55,959 bases of DNA from Alphaproteobacteria bacterium. Lineage in GTDB: Bacteria > Pseudomonadota > Alphaproteobacteria > UBA8366 > Aestuariispiraceae. Shown one piece after another: positions 17,338-24,967 of this stretch (its first letter is position 1; each line of letters begins with the position of its first letter). Under the pieces are notes generated by a model. The model worked only from the letters and a program-made list of their open reading frames with translations. It was not told where the DNA came from and made no database searches. Both the position numbers and the translations under genes were made by a program. The stretch is from positions 1 to 55,959 of the forward strand of contig SPJV01000210.1 of NCBI GenBank assembly GCA_006844765.1, given 5' to 3'.

Positions 17338-17985
17338 TCAGTCGTTGACCGGCAACGGCTGGATTGGGCTATAAATACCATCGAAACTGCGGAACCTCAG
17401 GGCCAGTTCATCCTCGTCCAAGGGCCCCTCAATACGTCTCAATGCTTCATACTGCGCCATCGTGCCTTTCGATCCGGACCATGCGATCTGGGCTGGGGGC
17501 GGGGGCGTTTCGGTTTTAATCAAAATGGGCAGGTTTCTGAGAAACAGCCTCGCTAGGTGCTTGTAGGCTTCGATGGCCAAATCTTGCGCATGGGTGAGCT
17601 CTGATATTGGAAAGCGCGATGTGGCGATGATCGGCCCTTCATCGACCTTGTCCTGCATCTGATGAAGGGTAACGCCAAAATTGGTTTCCCCGGCATAAAG
17701 TGCAAAAGCGCTTGGCCGGTTTCCAGGATATTCCGGTGGACCCGGGTGGAAGTTGTAACAGTTGTATTGGAAATGCGCTAAGATATCCGGCGGTACAATG
17801 ATTGCGGTTGAGAAAGCAATAAGCCGCGCAGTCTCCGGCGCTCGAGCCGTCACCCGACGCAATGCATCGGCATCATGAACAATGTAAAGGGATACGGATG
17901 GCGCCAGCCGGGCAATCTCTTGTGAAAAGAATTGCGTTTCCGGTGGTTTCATCAAAAGGACTATATGCCGGTCGGGTACGGACAT
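17338..17985 (-). CDS. Formyltransferase-domain protein downstream of flaF
   Basis: The 215-residue protein belongs to the formyltransferase fold (10-formyl-THF-dependent). The canonical triad is present: N78 and H80 in NFHPGPPEYPG, and D115 in DKVDEGPII. Family members formylate Met-tRNA, GAR or the amino group of nucleotide-linked amino sugars. This protein is too short for Fmt and lacks its C-terminal tRNA domain. It lies 40 nt after flaF on the same strand, so cotranscription is likely. That context, and a second formyltransferase in the glycosylation island, suggests a sugar N-formylation step for flagellin glycans. This is inference; the substrate is unknown. Confidence 0.8.
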   Translation of the reverse strand: MSVPDRHIVLLMKPPETQFFSQEIARLAPSVSLYIVHDADALRRVTARAPETARLIAFSTAIIVPPDILAHFQYNCYNFHPGPPEYPGNRPSAFALYAGETNFGVTLHQMQDKVDEGPIIATSRFPISELTHAQDLAIEAYKHLARLFLRNLPILIKTETPPPPAQIAWSGSKGTMAQYEALRRIEGPLDEDELALRFRSFDGIYSPIQPLPVND

Positions 17986-18025
17986 TTCCTTGCACCTTCC
18001 GGAAGATCAAACCGATATGGCCAGG

Positions 18026-18523
18026 TTACACTTGCTGATTGGACCCGTCGCCTGATGAAGTACCGTCTTGCGTCGCCTGTTCTTGCGGCGCTTCTTCGGT
18101 GGCAGCCGCCATTTTTTCCGCATGCTCCTTACGAAGCCGCTCCGCTTCTTCCGGGTCATCAGATGGGTTGCCCATCAAGCCGGCGCCGATCTGACGGTTA
18201 ATATTGACCAAGACCCCAACTTTATCGGCGCTATAGTCGGAGATCAGCTCTACCGAACGCTTATCGATAAAGTTCGAAAGACTGAGAAGGTTTTCCCGAA
18301 TTTCCAAAGGCACGGGCGATTCCGGATCCAGAAGAGCAGCCTGAAACATTGTCCAGATGCGCCAATTCGTCCGCACAAGAGCCAGAACTTCGTCGGCATT
18401 GTCATTTCCCTTGCGCGCGTCATCCAGGCGCCGCGCCATTTCGATAAGCGCCCAACCTTCAGCCGCCTGTGGCGGTGCGTTACCCAGCGCGGAGCGCTGT
18501 TGTGATGCGTAGGGATTTGCCAC
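18026..18523 (-). CDS. flaF: Flagellar biosynthesis regulator FlaF
   Basis: FlaF is a small alphaproteobacterial protein that binds flagellin and acts with FlbT to couple flagellin synthesis to assembly. The 165-residue product has the FlaF core (about 15-115): ALIEMARRLDDARKGN, LVRTNWRIWTMFQAALLDP and RENLLSLSNFIDKRSVEL. The C-terminal 45 residues are an acidic Glu/Gln/Ser-rich tail. The start is a GTG (18523) without a strong ribosome site, so the first residues are uncertain. The gene lies 176 nt after flgL, with a weaker -24/-12-like sequence upstream. Confidence 0.9.
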   Translation of the reverse strand: MANPYASQQRSALGNAPPQAAEGWALIEMARRLDDARKGNDNADEVLALVRTNWRIWTMFQAALLDPESPVPLEIRENLLSLSNFIDKRSVELISDYSADKVGVLVNINRQIGAGLMGNPSDDPEEAERLRKEHAEKMAAATEEAPQEQATQDGTSSGDGSNQQV

Positions 18524-18559
18524 GGTTTGTCACATACTCCGACGGAGGGAGGCCCATCG

Positions 18560-18575
18560 GCAGTGGGCTGGCCCG
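18560..18575 (-). promoter_or_regulatory. Possible weak sigma-54 promoter of flaF
   Basis: The minus-strand sequence GGGCCAGCCCACTGCC has GG and GC at -24/-12 spacing, but only about half of the other consensus bases. The position, 37-52 nt before the flaF start, is reasonable. Readthrough from flgL is an equally good explanation for flaF expression. Confidence 0.35.
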
Positions 18576-18699
18576 AAATCCAAAAACGTTGCCCTGAATA
18601 CTGACAGTGTATTCTGCTTTCGTAAAGCAAGTGTTGCCGTATCACCTGCCAGAAAGCACAGAATTCGACACGTAATCAATAGCATATGCATCATCGCCC

Positions 18700-19731
18700 T
18701 TAGAGGAAGTTAACCAGCGATAGCTGGTTACGACGGGAGATCGCGGCGAAAGACGATTCGATCTGTGTGGTAATCGCAGAAAGTTCCAAGGCAACTTGGG
18801 TCGTATCGACGCCTTCGATATCTTCTGTGGCCGCAAAGTTGATATTGATGAAATCCTGATGCAGTTCCCTTGTCCGGGACAATTCATTCATCACAACACC
18901 GTTCCTGGTTTGCAATTGGCGAAGCTCGTCCCGGGCTGTCGACGCTGTATTCCTGGCTTCCGCCAAAAAGGTCGCCTTTTCGTCAGAGGTAAGTCCTGCC
19001 TGTGTCGCTGATCGAAGTCTCAGGACCGATTCCACCAAGTTCTGGAAGGCAGAGTTGGTCGCCGTGATCCCATAGGTTACGGTCCTGTTGTCGTTGATCG
19101 TGATGTCCGTTTCTTGGAATGTGAACGTGTCCGTTGGATCCGCTGTCGCAATCGCTGTTCCGACGGCGGCACCATTGACCAGATAGGACTGTTCAAGGGT
19201 TCCCCCCGCATATTCGAATTTAGGCAGGGTGGGAGTTGTCTCAATCGTGTCCGCGGCATCCCCGGCAGTATAGTTGGTCAGCGTCCGAATATCTTTTACC
19301 GGCGCTTCTTCATAGCGTGTGCCGCCAAATACAAACCGACCACCCACATCAAGATTAAGATTGGATTCGATCTCTAGGAACAGGTTGTTGGAGACCGTGA
19401 CCGTATCCGTTTGGAACGTGTCTGATTCTGCGACAGTTGAATCTGCTGCTTTCAAGACTTCGTCCGCTACTTCCACCATGCGCTCAAGCACCGCGTTGTA
19501 GGTGTCGGTGACCACCTCGGTCAACGTTGTGGATCGGATGTAGGATTCGCGAGCCGTAATATCGGACTTTAGATCAACCAATCGATTGGCGTCATTTCCA
19601 TAGAACTTCAGTTCCTGATATTTCTTGCCGGTAGACAGCTGGTTCTGCAGCTCTCTAACCAAGGTTTGGTTGCGTCGAATGATTGAGTTGTCGGAGAGCA
19701 GGCTCCCCGCAGTGCTTATTCGATCTACCAT
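18700..19731 (-). CDS. flgL: Flagellar hook-filament junction protein FlgL
   Basis: FlgL (HAP3) joins the hook to the flagellin filament. The 343-residue protein has flagellin-like termini. The N-terminus contains RISTAGSLLSDNSIIRRNQT and LQNQLSTGKKYQELKFYG. The middle carries the FlgL mark GGRFVFGGTRYEEAPV (about 127-142). The C-terminus ends with a helix resembling flagellin, VALELSAITTQIESSFAAIS. It is shorter than flagellin-like hook proteins but in the FlgL range. A perfect -24/-12 promoter lies 75-90 nt upstream. No flgK is next to it, which is unusual for a flgK-flgL pair. Confidence 0.9.
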   Translation of the reverse strand: MVDRISTAGSLLSDNSIIRRNQTLVRELQNQLSTGKKYQELKFYGNDANRLVDLKSDITARESYIRSTTLTEVVTDTYNAVLERMVEVADEVLKAADSTVAESDTFQTDTVTVSNNLFLEIESNLNLDVGGRFVFGGTRYEEAPVKDIRTLTNYTAGDAADTIETTPTLPKFEYAGGTLEQSYLVNGAAVGTAIATADPTDTFTFQETDITINDNRTVTYGITATNSAFQNLVESVLRLRSATQAGLTSDEKATFLAEARNTASTARDELRQLQTRNGVVMNELSRTRELHQDFININFAATEDIEGVDTTQVALELSAITTQIESSFAAISRRNQLSLVNFL

Positions 19732-19805
19732 CGTTTTCGCGTCCTTCTCGCTTTACCCGCGCCAGGCGCTTCTGCGCCGGGCATACGTATTCATCGAGTT
19801 AGGGA

Positions 19806-19821
19806 AGCAATTGCCGTGCCA
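19806..19821 (-). promoter_or_regulatory. Sigma-54 (-24/-12) promoter of flgL
   Basis: The minus-strand sequence TGGCACGGCAATTGCT matches the consensus TGGCACG-N4-TTGCW at every defined position. Transcription would start near 19795, a leader of roughly 64 nt. It lies just outside the 3' end of the upstream cysteine-cluster gene. Confidence 0.93.
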
Positions 19822-19850
19822 GCGTTATGGCGGAAGATTGGTTTAAGGTC

Positions 19851-20549
19851 TCAATGCAGAGTTGTTATTATACGTGCTGGTCCGAACACGTCTTCGCCTT
19901 GCAACCATCTCGGCGCGGCCGTGTCGTCGCTAAGGACGATACTAAGCGCTGGAATCAGGTCCAGCGGTCCGGTTTCAAAGCCAAGTTCGGTTTCGACCTT
20001 CATCAGGACGGCCAGTGTGCTCTTATAAAGATCGACCTGTGCGGTTAACGCCTCGATATCCGGATCCTCACCCTCTTCTAACCCAAGCGCGCAGAGAGAG
20101 GCGTTCGTCGAACAAGTGGAACGACACTGCAAGGGGCGAATAGAATAAACGGCACAATCCCCATCCGTGAGAAGCGGGCAGGGGAACTTCATCCAGGCCC
20201 GTTCTGATGGGGATTTACCGATGACTTCCGCGGCTAGGCCCGATATTGCCTGGGCAACCATATCCACCCCTTCTTCCGGTATGGATAATCTTAAGAATGT
20301 TCCGATCGCCAAGGCTTCTGCTGCTGATACAGCAACTTGACGATAACAACAGTGGTTGCAGCCTTGTTCACAGGCGAGCTTCTCAACACCCTCAGAAACC
20401 GTTTCGTCTTTTGCCGTGAGTTCATCGAAAAGCCGATCCGCCCCATCATAGATCTGGCTCACAGTGTCGATGACACCACCAACATTCGGTTTCGCTTCAA
20501 GGTTCTTCTTAAAGACAACCAGGGCATTGATCAGCGCTTCATCCCACAT
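19851..20549 (-). CDS. YkgJ-type cysteine-cluster protein
   Basis: The 232-residue cytosolic protein carries the YkgJ/CxxCC metal-binding pattern: C60, C64, C67 and C68 in ACEQGCNHCC, then FPCPLLTDGDCAVY and RPLQCRSTCS (about 148-175). Such clusters bind zinc or an iron-sulfur centre; the function of the family is unknown. A related cysteine pattern occurs in FliB-type flagellin lysine methylases, but this protein lacks the length and other features of that family, so I do not call it FliB. A GGAAGG ribosome site precedes the ATG. It is upstream of flgL on the same strand and divergent from the first flagellin. Confidence 0.75.
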   Translation of the reverse strand: MWDEALINALVVFKKNLEAKPNVGGVIDTVSQIYDGADRLFDELTAKDETVSEGVEKLACEQGCNHCCYRQVAVSAAEALAIGTFLRLSIPEEGVDMVAQAISGLAAEVIGKSPSERAWMKFPCPLLTDGDCAVYSIRPLQCRSTCSTNASLCALGLEEGEDPDIEALTAQVDLYKSTLAVLMKVETELGFETGPLDLIPALSIVLSDDTAAPRWLQGEDVFGPARIITTLH

Positions 20550-20712
20550 ATTGGTTCCTTCCGAGTGACAACCTCTGCAACGCGCGGCGCGATCGACATT
20601 TTGTGAATATAATCGCCTGTTACCTTATGGAAGATAAGGATAGCCAGATTCCGGCAGGTTAGACCACCCGGGTCTCAAGCAGGGACGAAATTAGAAAATT
20701 GCAAAGCCCCTC

Positions 20713-20741
20713 TTGACAGTCCGGATTACACCCTCTATTTT
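20713..20741 (+). promoter_or_regulatory. Sigma-70-like promoter of the first flagellin gene
   Basis: A perfect -35 box TTGACA (20713-20718) is followed after 17 bp by TATTTT (20736-20741), a 4/6 match to the -10 box. The predicted start near 20748 would give a leader of about 70 nt. No -24/-12 motif with correct spacing is present in the 268-bp gap. Confidence 0.6.
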
Positions 20742-20817
20742 CCGGGGAGCTGAAGAAATCAGCGAATAGGCAGAAGCCGAAGCATAGAAACTCGTTTAAT
20801 CCAGAAAGGATAAAACA

Positions 20818-21729
20818 ATGGGCGACATTACACTCACAGCAGCACAGCGGACCTCCCTGCTTTCCTTGCAGCGGACCCAAGATCTTTCCGAACGTACTCA
20901 GACGCGCTTGACCACGGGTAAATCCGTTAACAGCGTTGTTGATGATGCGGTTAACTTCTTCCGTTCCAAGGCGCTGAATGACCGCGCCGCTGACTTTAAC
21001 CTGCGTAAAGACGGTATTGACCAGGGTATTTCCGCACTGAACGCTGCGCTGCAGTCCGTTGACTCCGTCGACTCGCTGCTTAAGCAGGCGAAAGGTGTCG
21101 TTGAAGCTTCCCGGTCGGCGTCGACTTCGGAACGTCAAACCGCGAACCGGACCTTCGAAGAGCTTGGTAAGCAGATCTTCCAGCTCGTTTCGGATGCGTC
21201 CTATCAGGGTTTGAACCTGCTGAACAACACCAACTCCAAGCTTGAAATTTCCTTCGGTGTTCGGACGGCCTCCGAACTGGAAGTTAAGGGTAAGGATCTT
21301 CTGGCCACTTCGGCTAACGTTGGGCTGTCAGCTGGTGCGTTGTTCACGATCGCTGTGTTCTCTGCACAAGGCGGCAACATCAACATTTCAAACTTTGGTC
21401 TCTCGGGTGGTACGTTCACGACCCTGGGTGCGAACAACTCCAAGGTTTCCTTCGCCACAACGGCGATCAACCGGATTGACGAAGCGATCACACGTCTTCG
21501 TGCTACGGCGGCTGAGCTTGGTACCAACGTTTCGATCCTGAACACCCGTCTCGACTTCACGAACAACTACGTGAACGAACTGACGATTGGTTCCGATAAG
21601 CTGACCCTGGCGGATCTGAACGAGGAAGGCGCCAACTTGGTGTCCCTGCAGACTCGTCAGCAGCTTGGTATTCAGGCCTTGGCGATTTCTGGACAGCAAC
21701 AACAGGCCATTCTCGCCCTGCTGCAGTAA
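20818..21729 (+). CDS. Flagellin (first paralogue)
   Basis: This is a structural filament protein of 303 residues, short for a flagellin. The N-terminal D0/D1 part includes LTAAQRTSLLSLQR, SERTQTRLTTGKSVNS and FFRSKALNDRAADF. The C-terminal part includes INRIDEAITRLRATAAELG and ends ALAISGQQQQAILALLQ. The variable centre is very small (about 170-220), Gly/Asn/Ser/Thr-rich, and is the likely site of O-glycosylation. It is about 93% identical in protein to the second flagellin (22 differences by my count), but the DNA has many silent changes. A GAAAGGA ribosome site precedes the ATG, and a strong terminator follows. Confidence 0.97.
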   Translation: MGDITLTAAQRTSLLSLQRTQDLSERTQTRLTTGKSVNSVVDDAVNFFRSKALNDRAADFNLRKDGIDQGISALNAALQSVDSVDSLLKQAKGVVEASRSASTSERQTANRTFEELGKQIFQLVSDASYQGLNLLNNTNSKLEISFGVRTASELEVKGKDLLATSANVGLSAGALFTIAVFSAQGGNINISNFGLSGGTFTTLGANNSKVSFATTAINRIDEAITRLRATAAELGTNVSILNTRLDFTNNYVNELTIGSDKLTLADLNEEGANLVSLQTRQQLGIQALAISGQQQQAILALLQ

Positions 21730-21768
21730 AAGGCGGGCGCGAATAAGCGCTAAATTTAGACGATCAGG

Positions 21769-21800
21769 AAAAGGGTCCCGCGTTTCTCGGGGCCCTTTTT
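21769..21800 (+). terminator. Rho-independent terminator after the first flagellin
   Basis: AAGGGTCCCG pairs with CGGGGCCCTT (10 bp including one G-T pair) around a 7-nt loop, followed by a T-run. It lies about 40 nt after the stop codon and isolates the first flagellin from the following operon. Confidence 0.93.
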
Positions 21801-21893
21801 CGTGTCAAAAATTAAAGCTCGTTTTCTGAACAAAAAAAACGGCACGGAAAATATCTTGAAAAAATAGCTGAATCCAAAGAAAGTCTCCAAATC

Positions 21894-21909
21894 TGGCATC
21901 ACGCTTGCT
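21894..21909 (+). promoter_or_regulatory. Sigma-54 (-24/-12) promoter of the second flagellin
   Basis: TGGCATCACGCTTGCT matches TGGCACG-N4-TTGCW, with GG and GC exactly 12 bp apart. Transcription would start near 21920, giving a leader of about 90 nt ending in an AAGGAG ribosome site. FlbD and FlbT control would fit. Confidence 0.9.
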
Positions 21910-22011
21910 TAATAATCAGGATCGCCGAACAAAAAAGGCACTGAAATTTAGGCTCCACGACCAAATGGTCATGGCAGCGCGTAGAAAAGATCCAGAAAGG
22001 AGACTGGTCAA

Positions 22012-22923
22012 ATGGCTGATATTACACTCACTGCTGCGCAACGGACGTCGTTGCTGTCGTTGCAGCGCACGGAAACATTGTCGGAGCGCACGCAAACGCG
22101 CCTAACAACAGGTAAAAAGGTGAACAGCGTTGTTGATGATGCTGTTAACTTCTTCCGGTCAAAGGCGCTGAATGATCGCGCCGCCGACTTTACGCTTCGT
22201 AAGGATGGTATCGATCAAGGGATATCCGCCCTGAATTCGGCGCTACAGTCTGTTGAATCGGTCGATTCTCTGCTCAAACAAATGAAAGGTATTGCGGAAG
22301 CTTCCCGGTCCCAATCAACATCGGAACGCCAAACCGCAAACCGCACGTTTGAAGAATTGGGCAAGCAAATCTTCCAGTTGGTGGCGGATACGTCCTATCA
22401 GGGTCTGAATTTGCTCAATAACACGAACTCGAAACTAGAGGTTTCGTTTGGTGTTAGAACGGCATCTGAACTTGAGGTCAAAGGCAAGGATTTGCTGGCG
22501 ACGGGCGCAAACGTTGGGTTGTCTGCCGGCGCCTTGTTCACCATCTCGGTCTTCTCGGCAGGTGGTGGGAACATCAATATTTCGAACTTCGGTGTGTCCG
22601 GGGGTACGTTCACGACGATGGGCGCGAACAACTCCAAGGTGTCTTTTGCGTCGACCATGATTAACCGGATCGACGAGGCGATCACCCGACTTCGGGCGAC
22701 GGCAGCAGAGCTAGGTACCAACGTATCGATCCTAACGACACGCCTTGATTTCACGAACAACTATGTCAACGAATTGACGATTGGTTCGGATAAGTTGACG
22801 CTCGCTGATCTGAACGAAGAAGGCGCGAACTTGGTGTCGCTGCAGACTCGCCAGCAGCTTGGTATTCAGGCTTTGGCGATCTCTGGTCAGCAGCAGCAGG
22901 CAATTCTGGCGCTTCTCCAGTAA
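22012..22923 (+). CDS. Flagellin (second paralogue)
   Basis: This 303-residue filament protein is a paralogue of the upstream flagellin, with the same length and no gaps. Differences cluster in the N-terminal helix (for example positions 2, 21-22 and 35) and around the short centre; the last 60 residues are nearly identical. Conserved D0/D1 pieces are LTAAQRTSLLSLQR and LRATAAELGTNVSIL. An AAGGAG ribosome site precedes the ATG. Unlike the first copy it has a -24/-12 promoter and no clear terminator, so transcription may continue into the glycosyltransferase gene 67 nt later. Confidence 0.97.
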   Translation: MADITLTAAQRTSLLSLQRTETLSERTQTRLTTGKKVNSVVDDAVNFFRSKALNDRAADFTLRKDGIDQGISALNSALQSVESVDSLLKQMKGIAEASRSQSTSERQTANRTFEELGKQIFQLVADTSYQGLNLLNNTNSKLEVSFGVRTASELEVKGKDLLATGANVGLSAGALFTISVFSAGGGNINISNFGVSGGTFTTMGANNSKVSFASTMINRIDEAITRLRATAAELGTNVSILTTRLDFTNNYVNELTIGSDKLTLADLNEEGANLVSLQTRQQLGIQALAISGQQQQAILALLQ

Positions 22924-22990
22924 TCTTAGGATCTATAGAGTTTGATGGTTTGGTTTTCGTCTAAGCCGTTGAAAATAGGGCCATAATTAC

Positions 22991-24967
22991 ATGAGTGATG
23001 CCACGGGGAAGGCAAGTTCCGACGACGCTCAGGGAGTAATCCCAGCGTATGTTGATGCGCTTCATCAATCGTTAGCCTGTCTTGAGGCCGACGATATGTA
23101 TGGTGCGATCAATATCGTTGAAGATGTCTTGGAGAGTAATCCAGACCTTTCTGTGGCGATACATGTATTGGGCTTGGCTTCATTTAAAATGGATGAGTTG
23201 GGTCGGGCTCGTGAATTGTTTGATACGGCACACAAGCTTGATCCGAATTGCCTGGAAACTGCCGATGCGTTAGCAATTTTGAGTGCGCGGATCGGGAATC
23301 TTTCCGAAAGCACTTATTACGGGAAATTGGTTACTGCTTTGGAGCCGCATCCCTATATCGAAGGGTTGCTTCCAGATTGGTACGGAACCTTTGCTGAAGC
23401 CTTTTTGGCGGTTTCAGAGTCTCGATATGGCAAGGTTGCTGATCGGATGGTTCGGGCGGGGGATATTGGCGGTGCCGTCGATATGTTCCGGAAGGAAGCG
23501 GAGGCTCATCCGAGCGACCCCGATGCTCAGCGAAACTTTGCCGGTGCTTTGTTGATTGATGAACGCCCGTATGAGGCGTTGGTCATTTTCCAAAAACTTG
23601 GGCGATTTTCGACACTTACCGCGCTGGATGAGGCGATGGTCTCAAATTGCTTGTCGCGTATTGGCCGTGCGTCCGAAGCGGCGCGCGTTGCCAATGGCAT
23701 CATTTCCGAAGGGGCGTTATCAGCGGAAACAGCCTCGCTTTTGGTTGGCGATATCGTCAATGATCCGAATGCTTCGCCGGCAGAACAAGTGGCCGCCGAG
23801 ATTGGTTTGGCACAAGCGTTCGGTCAGGGCACCGCATCGGATCGGGATGTGGAACCGCTGGGAACCGGCGTTTTTAAGATTGGTTTTGTAACAGGCCGTG
23901 CCCACTCCCGCGGTGGGTTGGAGTGTTTTTGGCCCCTTATCACAGCGCTTGCTGCACGACGTGCGGCTGTACATGTTTATTCCGTTCAGTCCGTTGAAGA
24001 TCCAATCGGCCGACGCCTTAGAGGGACTGTCGCGAACTGGGTTGATGCGGGCGAGGTGGACGATGACACCCTGTCAGAAATCATACGCAACGATGGCATT
24101 CATGTTCTAATCGATTTGGACAGACACTCTGGAACAGGAAGGCCTTTGCTGTTTCTACGGAAGCCGGCGCCGGTGGCGATGCGACTTATGGGGCTGCCGG
24201 ACTCCGCTGAGGCGCAAGGTTTCGACATGGTGTTGGGAGACCAGTGGATTTATCCGGGTTCCGATGAGGATGAACGTATTTGTGCCGTCGATGGTGGCCT
24301 CTTCCGTCTCCCCGGCGCGTCTTTCTCTGGTCAGGAGACGGGGGAAGAAGACTTACTTCAGCCGGATGTTGATGCGGAATTTGAAGGTGTTTCCTTTGGT
24401 CTAACCGCTGCGCGGAACGAGGTGACCGATGGCGTATGGGAACAGCTTAAACGGATATCGGATGCGGTTCCTTCATGTCGGTTTGTTTTTGCCGGTCGCC
24501 GGGTAGGCGGTGACTTTGGTTCTGGGGAACTCCTCGAAAAAGCAGATGAATTTGGTCTTTCAGGTATGATTCGGTTTACCGAGGATTCGCCCAGTATGAC
24601 GGCGCGAGACTTTGTCGACAGCTCGGATATTGTGTTGCAGTTGGGCGGGTCCGGGTGGCCTGCAGCGATTGCTGAGGCCGTAAGTCTCGCAAGGCCGATT
24701 GTGGTTTGTCCCGGCCTATTCCCAGAGATGCGGTTGGGAACTTCTGTTCTTGGGGGGCTCAATCAAAACGACGTTATTGTGGATTCATTGACTGAAGCAG
24801 CGGACATGGCCGTGTCGCTTGCGACGGATGAGACGGCACGGACGGCAGTGTGTGAGGCGTTAATTAATGCTTCTGCTGAATTGTCCTATGAAGAGGCGTC
24901 CAATAACTGGGCCGAAGCCTTCCTTACCGCGACCGTGGTCGCCTATCGACGGAAGACACGGGCATGA
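22991..24967 (+). CDS. TPR-containing GT41-like glycosyltransferase, FlmG-like
   Basis: The 658-residue protein has TPR-like helical repeats at about 30-240 (for example PDLSVAIHVLGLASFKMDEL and DPDAQRNFAGALLIDERPYEA), followed from about 295 by a GT-B domain resembling O-linked GlcNAc transferase: FKIGFVTGRAHSRGG, with a candidate catalytic-region His, then VLIDLDRHSGTGRPLLFL and GSGWPAAIAEAVSLARPIV. Caulobacter FlmG has the same TPR plus glycosyltransferase plan and attaches pseudaminic acid to flagellin. Here the gene directly follows a flagellin gene, so flagellin is the likely acceptor; the donor sugar is inferred. Its stop overlaps the maf start by 4 nt (ATGA). The call rests on architecture and context, as residue conservation is modest. 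Confidence 0.75.
   Translation: MSDATGKASSDDAQGVIPAYVDALHQSLACLEADDMYGAINIVEDVLESNPDLSVAIHVLGLASFKMDELGRARELFDTAHKLDPNCLETADALAILSARIGNLSESTYYGKLVTALEPHPYIEGLLPDWYGTFAEAFLAVSESRYGKVADRMVRAGDIGGAVDMFRKEAEAHPSDPDAQRNFAGALLIDERPYEALVIFQKLGRFSTLTALDEAMVSNCLSRIGRASEAARVANGIISEGALSAETASLLVGDIVNDPNASPAEQVAAEIGLAQAFGQGTASDRDVEPLGTGVFKIGFVTGRAHSRGGLECFWPLITALAARRAAVHVYSVQSVEDPIGRRLRGTVANWVDAGEVDDDTLSEIIRNDGIHVLIDLDRHSGTGRPLLFLRKPAPVAMRLMGLPDSAEAQGFDMVLGDQWIYPGSDEDERICAVDGGLFRLPGASFSGQETGEEDLLQPDVDAEFEGVSFGLTAARNEVTDGVWEQLKRISDAVPSCRFVFAGRRVGGDFGSGELLEKADEFGLSGMIRFTEDSPSMTARDFVDSSDIVLQLGGSGWPAAIAEAVSLARPIVVCPGLFPEMRLGTSVLGGLNQNDVIVDSLTEAADMAVSLATDETARTAVCEALINASAELSYEEASNNWAEAFLTATVVAYRRKTRA

Noticed and set aside
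19851..20549. Calling the cysteine-cluster protein a FliB flagellin methylase
   Set aside because: Only the cysteine pattern is shared; length and other features differ.
20772..20787. GG/GC pair before the first flagellin considered as a -24/-12 promoter
   Set aside because: The spacing is one base too long and the flanking consensus is poor.
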